Below, in pieces: positions 36,689 to 46,654 of a DNA stretch of 64,000 nucleotides; within the stretch, counting starts at the first letter, position 1; every line of letters begins with the position of its first letter. The position numbers and the translations under genes were made by a program. Source of the DNA: Isoptericola peretonis (GTDB lineage: Bacteria; Actinomycetota; Actinomycetes; Actinomycetales; Cellulomonadaceae); assembly GCA_023241745.1 (NCBI GenBank), contig JALQCY010000001.1, forward strand, positions 372,001 through 436,000. Reading direction: 5' to 3'. The notes under the pieces are model-generated. The model worked only from the letters and a program-made list of their open reading frames with translations. It made no database searches and was not told where the DNA came from.

Positions 36689-37861
36689 GTGCGCATCGTC
36701 CACGTCTCCGACTCCTACCTCCCCCTGCTCGGCGGCATCGAGACCCAGGTGGCGCGTCTCGCGCGGCGGCAGGCTGAGGCCGGGCACGAGGTCGAGGTGG
36801 TCACGACGACCCCGGCGGCGAAGGGTGAGCACGGGATCGCGACCGCCACCGACGAGCACGGCGTCGTCGTCCACCGCGTCGCCGCCCGCGTGCCCGGCGG
36901 CTACCCCGTGCATCCCCGGTCGACGCGGCACGTCCTGGCACGCCTGCGGGAGCTCGAGGCCGGCGGGCGGCGGCCCGGCGTCGTGCACCTGCACATGGGG
37001 GTGCTGGCCCCGACCGTGGAGCTGGCGCTGCGCCCGGTCGCGCGGGCCGGGTTTCCCCTGCTGCTCACCGTGCACAGCGTGTGGGGCGGCTGGGAGCGCG
37101 CCTTCGCCGGGCTGGACCGGGTCACCGGCTGGTCCGCGTGGCCGGTGCAGTGGTCGGCCGTGAGCGAGCTGACGGCGGCCCCGCTGCGCCGCGTCGTCGG
37201 GCGTCGGCTGGGTCCGGAGGCGGCGGCCGCGCGGGTGTCCGTGCTGGGGAACGGGATCGACGTCGAGTCCTGGCGGCTGCCGCGCGTGGAGCGCGGCGAC
37301 CGGGCCGAGGGGCGCGAGGTGCACGTCGTGTCCGCCACCCGGTTCGCCCCGCGCAAGCGGGTGCTGCCGATGCTGGAGGCCGTCGCGACGGCGGTCGACC
37401 GTGCGCCGGGCCGGATCGTCGCGACGATCGGCGGCGACGGGCCGCAGCTCGCCGAGGCCCGGCGCTGGGTCCGCGAGCGCGGGCTCGCGGACACGGTGCG
37501 CCTCGTCGGGCGCCTGTCCCCCACTGAGCTCAAGCGCCTGTACGTGCGGGCCGACGTCTTCGTGGCGCCGGCCGTGCAGGACGCGTTCGGCATCGCCGCG
37601 CTCGAGGCCCAGGCGGCGGGGCTCGCCGTCGTGAGCCGGTCCCAGTCCGGCGTGGCGGAACGGCTCGTCGACGGCCGCGACGCGCTCCTCGTGGACGACG
37701 ACGCCGCGATGGCCGACGCCCTCGTCCGGCTCGCCGACGACCCGGCCCTGCTCGACGCGATCGTCGCGCACAACCGCTCCGCCGAGCTCGCGACATCGTG
37801 GCCGCGGGTGCTCGCCGACGTCGAGGCCGCCTACCGGAGGTCCGCCGCGCTCGCCCGCTGA
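36689..37861 (+). CDS. GT4-family glycosyltransferase
   Basis: The 390-residue enzyme transfers a sugar from a nucleotide-sugar donor to an unknown acceptor. It has the two Rossmann domains of GT-B enzymes: SDSYLPLLGGIETQVARLA near the N-terminus, GNGIDVESW near 188, SATRFAPRKRVLPML near 215, and the donor-site segment VAPAVQDAFGIAALEAQAAGLAVVS near 290-315. No polysaccharide cluster surrounds it, so the product may be a lipid or small glycoside. Confidence 0.9.
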   Translation: MRIVHVSDSYLPLLGGIETQVARLARRQAEAGHEVEVVTTTPAAKGEHGIATATDEHGVVVHRVAARVPGGYPVHPRSTRHVLARLRELEAGGRRPGVVHLHMGVLAPTVELALRPVARAGFPLLLTVHSVWGGWERAFAGLDRVTGWSAWPVQWSAVSELTAAPLRRVVGRRLGPEAAAARVSVLGNGIDVESWRLPRVERGDRAEGREVHVVSATRFAPRKRVLPMLEAVATAVDRAPGRIVATIGGDGPQLAEARRWVRERGLADTVRLVGRLSPTELKRLYVRADVFVAPAVQDAFGIAALEAQAAGLAVVSRSQSGVAERLVDGRDALLVDDDAAMADALVRLADDPALLDAIVAHNRSAELATSWPRVLADVEAAYRRSAALAR

Positions 37862-37984
37862 GGGCGGCGTCGTCGTCGCCCCTGGTCACGGGCGGATCGA
37901 TGCCTCGGCGTATCAACCACGGGTGCCCGCCCTCGTGTCACGTGACCGGCGACGAGGAATCGCCGGCAGACGTGAGGAGCGACG

Positions 37985-38536
37985 ATGACCATCACGACAC
38001 GCACCCGCACCGCCCGTGCACGGCTCGCCGCCGTCGTGGGCGGCCTCGCGGCGATCGCGACCCTGGGCCTCACGGCCCCGGCCGCCACCGCGGCGCCCGA
38101 CGACGGCGCGGCACCGGTCCAGGTCGAGGTGGTGACCAGCGACGAGCAGGTCACGGTCGAGGCCGCCCGGGCGACGGCCGCAGCGGGCACGCTGTACTGC
38201 GCCGTGATCGACGGCACGTTCGGCTGCAAGGACTACCCCGTCGGCACGGGGCTGGTGGTCGCCCGGCTCTACGACGGGGCGAGCTTCACCGGGCGCCAGG
38301 TCGTGGTCTACAACCCGAGGTACCGCGTCGGCTGCACGGGCAGCACCACCGACAACGAGGGCGGCTCCACCCTGGGGGCCATGTCGAACAGGGTGAGCTC
38401 GGTGCGGACGTACCACCAGTGCGACGTGAAGCTGTTCGACGGCGCGTCGAAGGACGGCGCGAGCACCGGCTGGATCGACATCAACAGCAGGCTCGGCTCG
38501 CTCGACAACCGGGCGAGCTCGTTCGCGATCTCCTAA
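37985..38536 (+). CDS. Secreted beta/gamma-crystallin-like protein
   Basis: The 183-residue protein has a signal peptide (Arg-rich start, hydrophobic core, likely cleavage near ATAAP at residue 36). The mature part has two Greek-key-like motifs: VARLYDGASFTGRQVVVY near residue 96 and VKLFDGASKDGASTGW near 150, each followed by an SSVR or SSFA segment. Four cysteines may form disulfides. This fold occurs in calcium-binding crystallins and the peptidase inhibitor I36 family; which applies here is unclear. GAGGAG lies five bases before the ATG. The 123 bases upstream hold no other recognisable signal. Confidence 0.75.
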   Translation: MTITTRTRTARARLAAVVGGLAAIATLGLTAPAATAAPDDGAAPVQVEVVTSDEQVTVEAARATAAAGTLYCAVIDGTFGCKDYPVGTGLVVARLYDGASFTGRQVVVYNPRYRVGCTGSTTDNEGGSTLGAMSNRVSSVRTYHQCDVKLFDGASKDGASTGWIDINSRLGSLDNRASSFAIS

Positions 38537-38546
38537 GAGCGCACCC

Positions 38547-38578
38547 GCGGCGTGACCGGCTCCCACCGGTCACGCCGC
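38547..38578. terminator. Bidirectional terminator hairpin
   Basis: GCGGCGTGACCGG (38547-38559) and CCGGTCACGCCGC (38566-38578) are a perfect 13-base stem with a 6-base loop, exactly between the convergent crystallin-like and guaA genes. Confidence 0.88.
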
Positions 38579-38583
38579 CCACC

Positions 38584-40183
<1,600 letters not shown>

Positions 40184-40189
40184 CGCGCC

Positions 40190-40195
40190 ATCCTA
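40190..40195 (-). promoter_or_regulatory. Leaderless -10 of guaA
   Basis: TAGGAT on the minus strand ends six bases before the GTG start. Confidence 0.6.
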
Positions 40196-40224
40196 TCCGC
40201 CGCCCCCCGTGCCCCGACCCGGCC

Positions 40225-40887
40225 TCAGGACGTCGGGTACGTCACCTCGACCCGGCGGTTCAGCGCGCGGCCGGCGGGGTTGTCCTCGCCGCCCACCTCG
40301 TTCTCCGCGACCGGGTCCGCCTCCCCGTGCCCCTTGGTCTCGAGGATGAGGTCCGACCGCTCCGAGCCGAGAACGTCCGCGACCGCCTTGGCACGCTGTC
40401 TCGAGAGCGTGAGGTTCTTCGCGTCCGTGCCGATCGAGTCGGTGTACCCGTCCACGCGGACGGTCGCGTCCTGCGGGACGTCGGCAGCGAGCTCGGCGAC
40501 GGCGGCCTTGGCCTCCGGGGTGAGCGCGGCCTTGCCGAACTCGAACAACAGGTCGGAGGTGAGCGTGACGACCGTGTCGTCCTTCGTCTCCTGTGTCTTC
40601 TCCAGCGTGATGGTCGAGTCCTCCGGGCGGAGGGCGAACGTGGGGTCGTCCGCGCGCAGGGAGAACGTCGCGTCGGCCGTCATCTCCGCGGTGAGCTGCG
40701 CGCCCTCGACACGGGCATGGTCCGCGCGGAGCGCCTCCTCGGCCTCCTGCATCAGCGCCGCGTCGGCGGGTGCGCCGTCCGTGCTCGGAGACCCGGAGGG
40801 GTCCGTCGCCGCCCCGGCGGGGACGGCCGCGGCGACGACGAGCGCGAGGGAGGCGGCGAGGAGGCCGGCCGCACCGCGGACGCTCAC
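40225..40887 (-). CDS. Secreted OmpA-family C-terminal domain protein
   Basis: The 220-residue product has a signal peptide (residues 1-28) and a C-terminal OmpA-like domain: LLFEFGKAALTPEAKAAVAELA, VRVDGYTDSIG, and NLTLSRQRAKAVADVL near residues 115-175. This fold binds peptidoglycan, with the Asp and Arg of these motifs as ligands in homologues. It overlaps the upstream lipoprotein gene by four bases (GTGA). There is no outer membrane in this lineage, so it is probably a wall-associated protein. Confidence 0.88.
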   Translation of the reverse strand: MSVRGAAGLLAASLALVVAAAVPAGAATDPSGSPSTDGAPADAALMQEAEEALRADHARVEGAQLTAEMTADATFSLRADDPTFALRPEDSTITLEKTQETKDDTVVTLTSDLLFEFGKAALTPEAKAAVAELAADVPQDATVRVDGYTDSIGTDAKNLTLSRQRAKAVADVLGSERSDLILETKGHGEADPVAENEVGGEDNPAGRALNRRVEVTYPTS

Positions 40888-41567
40888 TCGGCGGCCCCGT
40901 CGACGTAGGTCACCGTGGCGTCGGTGAACAAGGGCAGGCCCTCGGCGGGCAGGACGTCGACCGTCGCGGGCTCGCCCTCGGGCGCGGGGAGCACGGCCGA
41001 CACCTCGATCGTGCCGTGGTTGGGGAAGTTGAAGGCGTGCTTCTCGAGCGGGGACACGAGCATCGACTCGCGGCACTTGATCTGCGCGATCCCCGCCTGG
41101 GTCGCGTCGTCCGTGTCCGCCTGCCAGGCCCCCTCGGTGCAGAACGGCTTGTACGCCTTCAGGCCCGCACGGTCGGTGACGGTCGTCACCGGTTCGAGGC
41201 TCATGTCGTACCAGCTGGCGCCCGCGTCGGCCGGCGACTCCTCGTCGTCCCAGCGCAACGCCCAGCGGACCGTCATCGTGCCGTCGGCGACCTCGACCGC
41301 GCGCAGCGTCGCGGTCACCTCGCCGCCCGGGGCGGCGTCCGAGCTGTGCGGCGTCGCGATCTTCTGCTCGGCCATCACCTGGTCGGCGACGGCCGCCGTG
41401 CCCGGGTCCGTCGAACCGTCCTGCGCCGGCTGCTCGGCCTGGGCACCCGCCCCGCCGGTCCCGCCGTCGTCGCCGCCCCCTCCCGTGCACCCGGCGAGGA
41501 GGAGGGCTCCGACGAGGGCGAGCGCGGAGGCGGTGCGGGTCCGGGCGGACGTGCGGGCGTCAGGCAT
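40884..41567 (-). CDS. Lipoprotein of unknown function
   Basis: The 227-residue protein has a lipoprotein signal with lipobox LLAGC at residues 23-27, followed by a Gly/Asp-rich linker. The mature domain (residues 70-227) has two cysteines that could pair (KPFCTEG and IKCRES) and a final beta-rich region ending [11 protein letters not shown] recognise no domain. It is translationally coupled to the OmpA-like protein, so they probably work together at the cell surface. Confidence 0.8.
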   Translation of the reverse strand: MPDARTSARTRTASALALVGALLLAGCTGGGGDDGGTGGAGAQAEQPAQDGSTDPGTAAVADQVMAEQKIATPHSSDAAPGGEVTATLRAVEVADGTMTVRWALRWDDEESPADAGASWYDMSLEPVTTVTDRAGLKAYKPFCTEGAWQADTDDATQAGIAQIKCRESMLVSPLEKHAFNFPNHGTIEVSAVLPAPEGEPATVDVLPAEGLPLFTDATVTYVDGAAE

Positions 41568-41702
41568 GCGTGCTCCAGTGCTCGGGCGCCGGCCGTCGTC
41601 GGCCTGGCAGGGACGGAGCCTTCACCCTGGCAGAGCACACGGCCGGGCGCGACGCCTTTCCATGGGGAGCTCTCCCCGAGGAGCTGCGCCCGCCGGTCCG
41701 GG

Positions 41703-42377
41703 TCAGCCCAGGCGTTCCCGCAGGTCGCGGGCCGCGCGCCCGGGATCGGGCGCCTGCGTGATCGCCCGCACGACGACGACGCGGGTCGCTCCCGCGTCGA
41801 GCACAGCGTCCAGGCGCCCGGCGTCGACGCCGCCGATGGCGAACCACGGCGTCGTCGGGCGGGACGCGGCGACCTCGCGCAGCAGGTCGAGACCGACCGC
41901 CGCGCGTCCCGGCTTCGTCGGCGTGGCCCACAGCGGCCCGACGCAGAAGTAGTCGACGTCCGGGTCCGCGTCGGCCCCGGCGGCCTGCGCGGCGGAGTGC
42001 GTGGAACGACCCAGCACCGGGCCCGGCCCGAGCAGCGATCGCACGGCGCCGACGGGCAGGTCGCGCTGGCCCATGTGCACCACCGGGGCGCCCGTCAGGC
42101 CGGCGACGTCGGCCCGGTCGTTCACCGCCCAGAGGGCGTCGTGCTCGCCGGCCACCCGGGCCACCAGCTCCTGGAGCTCGAGCTCGCGCGCGACGTCGAG
42201 CGACTTGTCCCGCAGCTGCACGACGTCGACTCCTCCCGCGAGCGCCGCGTGCAGGAAGTCCTCCAGGTCGCCGCGCTCCTCGCGGGCGTCCGTGCACAGG
42301 TACAGGCGGGCGTCGGCGAGGCGGGCGCGCGGCCCGCCGGGAGCAGCGGCATCGCGAGCGGCACTGGTCGTGGTCAC
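41703..42377 (-). CDS. thiE: Thiamine phosphate synthase ThiE
   Basis: ThiE joins the pyrimidine and thiazole precursors to thiamine phosphate. The 224-residue TIM-barrel protein shows [11 protein letters not shown] near 50, [10 protein letters not shown] near 90, [10 protein letters not shown] near 126, [12 protein letters not shown] near 146 and [11 protein letters not shown] near 175. The GTG at 42377 has TACCCT (42385-42390) seven bases upstream, so its transcript is probably leaderless and does not carry the TPP riboswitch of the divergent operon. Between this gene and the lipoprotein (41568-41702) nothing is recognisable. Confidence 0.95.
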   Translation of the reverse strand: MTTTSAARDAAAPGGPRARLADARLYLCTDAREERGDLEDFLHAALAGGVDVVQLRDKSLDVARELELQELVARVAGEHDALWAVNDRADVAGLTGAPVVHMGQRDLPVGAVRSLLGPGPVLGRSTHSAAQAAGADADPDVDYFCVGPLWATPTKPGRAAVGLDLLREVAASRPTTPWFAIGGVDAGRLDAVLDAGATRVVVVRAITQAPDPGRAARDLRERLG

Positions 42378-42384
42378 GCGGGCC

Positions 42385-42410
42385 AGGGTAACCACGGCCC
42401 GCGTTACAGT
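42385..42410. promoter_or_regulatory. Overlapping divergent thiE and thiO promoters
   Basis: TACCCT on the minus strand (42385-42390) serves thiE, and TACAGT on the plus strand (42405-42410) serves the riboswitch transcript. Their expected -35 positions fall on each other's -10, so both promoters cannot be occupied at once. GTAAC and GTTAC in between form an inverted repeat. Confidence 0.55.
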
Positions 42411-42418
42411 GGCCGGGC

Positions 42419-42495
42419 ACGGGAGCCCCGACCGGGGCTGAGAGGGCGCAGGAGCCGACCGTCGAACCTGATCTGGGTCATGCCAGCGAAGGGAG
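42419..42495 (+). ncRNA. TPP riboswitch (THI element)
   Basis: The leader of thiO holds the THI-box consensus: CGGGAGCCCC, GGGGCTGAGAGGG (42434-42446), then CCGTCGAACCTGATCTGGGT (42459-42478) and CATGCCAGCGAAGGGA. The last helix reaches the Shine-Dalgarno AAGGGAG of thiO, so TPP binding should block translation of the thiO-thiS-thiG operon. Confidence 0.95.
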
Positions 42496-42500
42496 CGCAC

Positions 42501-43714
42501 ATGCCCACGTCCACCACTCCGTCCGACGTCGTCGTCGTGGGCGGCGGCATCGTCGGCCTCGCCGTCGCGTGGCGCGCGGCCTCCGCCGGACTGTCCGTCA
42601 CCGTGCTCGACCCGTCGCCCGGCGACGGGGCCACCCGCGCGGCCGCGGGCATGCTCGCCGCCGTCGCGGAGGCCGACTTCGGCGAGCGGGGGCTCACCCG
42701 GCTCGACCTCGCCTCCGCCGCCCGCTGGCCCGCCTTCGCCACCGGTCTCGCCGAGGCCACCGGGCGCGACGTGCCCCTGCTGCGCGCGGGTTCCCTCGCC
42801 GTCGCGTACGACGCCGACGACCTGGCCCTCCTGCGCCGCGTGCTGGCGCTCCACCGCGAGTGGGGTCTCTCCTCGGCAGAGCTCGCGGTGGCCGACGCCC
42901 GGCGGCGCGAGCCCTACCTGGGGCCGCGGCTCGCCGGGGCGGCGGCCCTCGACGACGACCTCGCCGTCGACCCCCGCACCGTGCACGCGGCGCTGGCCGC
43001 CGCGCTGACACAGGACCGCGGCGACCGCCTCGTCGGGCGGTCCGCGGTCCGGGTCGAGCGCGACGCGGCCGGCCGGGCGGCCGCGGTGCACGACGACGCC
43101 GGCACCCGGCACGCCGCCGGTGCGGTGGTGCTCGCGACCGGGGCGGTCCCGACGGCCGCGCTCCTCGCCGGGCTGCCCGGGGTGCGCGTGCCCGTGCGGC
43201 CCGTCAAGGGCATCACCCTGCGCCTCGACGCCGGACCGGGGCTGGCGCTCGCGCACGTCGTGCGCGGCACGGTGCAGGGCCGGCCGGTGTACGTCGTGCC
43301 GCGCGCGGCCGGCACGGGCTCGGGCCCCGGCGGCGGTCCGGGGCACCGGGAGATCGTCGTCGGCGCCACCAGCGAGGAGCGCCCCGACGACCGGAGGGCG
43401 GAGGCCGGCGGCGTGTTCGCCCTGCTGCGGGACGCCCGCGCCCTCGTACCGGGCCTCGACGAGGCGGCGCTGGTCGACGTCACCCCGCGCGCCCGACCCG
43501 TGACCCCCGACAACCTGCCGCTGATCGGGGCCACCGCCGTGCCCGGCCTGCTCGCCGCCGTCGGGCACGGACGCAACGGCGTGCTGCTCGCCCCGCTCAC
43601 CGCCGACGCGATCCTCGCCGAGCTCACCGGCGAGGTGCTGCCCGACCTCGACCTGGCCGCCGCCGACCCGCGGCGCTTCACCCCTGCCGCCGACCCCGTC
43701 CCAGGAGCTGCTCG

Positions 43715-43718
<4 letters not shown>
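42501..43718 (+). CDS. thiO: Glycine oxidase ThiO
   Basis: ThiO oxidises glycine to the imine used in thiazole formation by ThiG. The 405-residue FAD protein has the dinucleotide motif [17 protein letters not shown] near residue 10, [11 protein letters not shown] near 45, the [10 protein letters not shown] strand, and the C-terminal FAD-binding [31 protein letters not shown]. The ATG is six bases after AAGGGAG in the riboswitch. It overlaps thiS by ATGA. Confidence 0.94.
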
Positions 43719-44786
<1,068 letters not shown>

Positions 44787-44929
44787 CCGCGAGACAGAGC
44801 GCGCGTCCCCGCGAGATAGAGAGCACCTCCCCGCGAGATAGAGCGCACGTCCCCGCGAGATAGAGAGCACGCTGCGCCGAGATAGTGGTCTGGACCACTA
44901 TCTCGGCGCGCATGCTCTCTATCTCGGCG
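44787..44929. repeat. 22-base-period GAGATAG repeat array and hairpin, locus 2
   Basis: Five direct copies begin at 44787, 44809, 44831, 44853 and 44875, exactly 22 bases apart. The first has GACAG instead of GATAG, the last reads CGCCGAGATAG. Two inverted copies lie at 44898-44908 and 44919-44929. GCGCCGAGATAGTGGTC (44874-44890) and its exact complement (44893-44909) form a 17-base stem with a 2-base loop. The array fills the space between convergent thiG and the MoeZ-like gene. The last inverted copy provides the TAG stop of the latter. Confidence 0.9.
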
Positions 44930-46148
44930 CGGCGAGGAGGAGCGCGGGGGCGCCGCCGTCGACGGAGCGGGCGTCGATGCCCGCGGCGCGCGCGACGTCG
45001 GCCACGCGGGCCGAGCGGGCGCCCGCGGCGCAGACCAGCAGCACGGGACGGTCGGTGGGCAGCTCGGCGCGCGCGACGTCGGCGCCGTCGGGCCCGAGGA
45101 ACCTGCCGCTCGGCACGAGGCGCGAGCCCGCCACGGGGAGCGCCTGGGCCTCCCAGTCCTCGCGGACGTCGACGAGGGCCACCGGCGCGTCGCCCGCGAG
45201 CAGCGCGGCGGCATCGGACGCGGCCATGCTGGCCGGGCCGAGCTCCGCCGTGCCGGCGGCGCCGGGGTCCGGGGCGGTCGACGGAGCGGGCAGGCCGCAG
45301 AACGCGGCGTACGCGGCGTCGTCGGCCAGCAGGGCCGAGACGGGCTCGCGCGTCGGGTCCGGGCGGACGGCGAGCTGGCGCCACGACAGCTCGAGAGCGT
45401 CGTAGACGGCGATCCGGCCGAGCAGCGTCGTCCCCGCTCCGGTGATCAGCTTGACCGCCTCGGTCGCCATCACCGAGCCGACCGTGCCGCACAACGCACC
45501 CAGCACGCCGCCCGTGGCGCAGTCGGGCACGGTGCCGGGCGGCGGGGGCACGGGGAAGACGTCGCGGTAGGTGACGCCGCGCTCGCGCTCGCCGTCCTCG
45601 AGCACGGGTGCACCCCAGAAGACCGCGACCTGGCCGTCGAACTGGTGGATGGCGCCCCACACGACCGGCACGCCCAGGATCTCGGCGGCGTCGGAGACGA
45701 GGTAGCGGGTCGGGAAGTTGTCGGCTCCGTCGAGCACGACGTCGTACCCGCGCACGACGTCCAGCACGTTCTCGGGGGTGAGGCGCACGGCGTGGGTCAC
45801 GACGCGCACGTCGGGCGCGAGGTCGGCCAGCCGGTCCCGCGCCGACTCCACCTTGAGCCGGCCGAGGTCCGCCGTGCCGTGCACCACCTGCCGCTGCAGG
45901 TTGGACAGGTCGACGACGTCGTCGTCCACCACGCCGAGGGTCCCGACGCCCGCCGCCGCGAGGTACTGCAGCGCCGGGCTGCCCAGACCACCGGCCCCGA
46001 CGACGAGCACGCGCGCGGCCGCGAGCCGCCGCTGCCCCTCGGGCCCGACGCCGGGCAACGGCAGGTGCCGGGCGTAGCGCGCGAGCCGCGCGGCATCCAG
46101 CTCCGGACCGGGCGCGACGAGCGGGGCGAGCGCGGGCTGGTGGTTCAT
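44919..46148 (-). CDS. MoeZ/ThiF-like adenylyltransferase and sulfurtransferase
   Basis: The 409-residue protein has an E1-like domain with GAGGLGSPALQYLAAAG near residue 40 and DGADNFPTRYL, and a C-terminal rhodanese domain (ALVDVREDWEAQALPVAGS and the active-site loop CAAGARS near residue 385). It would adenylate ThiS and MoaD-type carriers and pass sulfur to them. The two zinc CxxC pairs of E. coli ThiF/MoeB are absent, as in mycobacterial MoeZ. ATG 46148 overlaps the DUF3817 stop. The final residues AAPR and the TAG stop are encoded by the repeat array. Confidence 0.9.
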   Translation of the reverse strand: MNHQPALAPLVAPGPELDAARLARYARHLPLPGVGPEGQRRLAAARVLVVGAGGLGSPALQYLAAAGVGTLGVVDDDVVDLSNLQRQVVHGTADLGRLKVESARDRLADLAPDVRVVTHAVRLTPENVLDVVRGYDVVLDGADNFPTRYLVSDAAEILGVPVVWGAIHQFDGQVAVFWGAPVLEDGERERGVTYRDVFPVPPPPGTVPDCATGGVLGALCGTVGSVMATEAVKLITGAGTTLLGRIAVYDALELSWRQLAVRPDPTREPVSALLADDAAYAAFCGLPAPSTAPDPGAAGTAELGPASMAASDAAALLAGDAPVALVDVREDWEAQALPVAGSRLVPSGRFLGPDGADVARAELPTDRPVLLVCAAGARSARVADVARAAGIDARSVDGGAPALLLAAPR

Positions 46149-46540
46149 GCCGCGTACCGCTGCTCCAGGGCCTGGAGCTTGGCGTCGGCGTCGGCGTGCA
46201 CGCGCTTCTCCAGGACGAACGACATCACCGGCACGACGCCGGCGAACACCATGGTGGTGAGGCGACCGAAGCCCCAGCGCATCTTGGACCACAGGTCGAG
46301 CACCGTGACGAGGTACACCACGTAGATCCAGCCGTGCGCGAACGGCACCCAGCCCATGTAGTCGACGACGACGTCGACCGGGACCACGTACTTGAAGAAC
46401 ATCTCGACGCAGAGGATCAGCAGCATCACACCGGTGAGGATCGCCATGAACCGGTAGCGCTTCAGGGCACCACGGGCCTTGCGGATCGCGGCCTCGGCCT
46501 GGGCCTGGCTGGCGGCGGGGGTCTGCTGCGGCGTGCTCAC
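46145..46540 (-). CDS. DUF3817 membrane protein
   Basis: The 131-residue product has three hydrophobic helices and the DUF3817 segments RYRFMAILTGVMLLILCVEMF, VPFAHGWIYVVYLVTVLDLW and PVMSFVLEKRV. Function is unknown; in actinobacteria it is often a neighbour of guaA. The GTG at 46540 follows TACGAT (46547-46552) by six bases, consistent with a leaderless start. It overlaps the MoeZ-like gene by ATGA. Confidence 0.88.
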   Translation of the reverse strand: MSTPQQTPAASQAQAEAAIRKARGALKRYRFMAILTGVMLLILCVEMFFKYVVPVDVVVDYMGWVPFAHGWIYVVYLVTVLDLWSKMRWGFGRLTTMVFAGVVPVMSFVLEKRVHADADAKLQALEQRYAA

Positions 46541-46546
46541 CCCAGC

Positions 46547-46552
46547 ATCGTA
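46547..46552 (-). promoter_or_regulatory. Leaderless -10 of the DUF3817 gene
   Basis: TACGAT on the minus strand ends six bases before the GTG. Confidence 0.55.
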
Positions 46553-46640
46553 GGCGCGGATCCCGGGTGGACGGTCCCGGCGCCGTGCGCCGCTCGTTTC
46601 ACGCCGCCGTTAATCCGTGGCTCGTGTCGGACGGCGTTCG

Positions 46641-46646
46641 TAGGCT
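46641..46646 (+). promoter_or_regulatory. Leaderless -10 of the ABC exporter operon
   Basis: TAGGCT ends eight bases before the GTG at 46655, with no ribosome binding site between. Confidence 0.55.
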
Positions 46647-46654
46647 GGACGACC

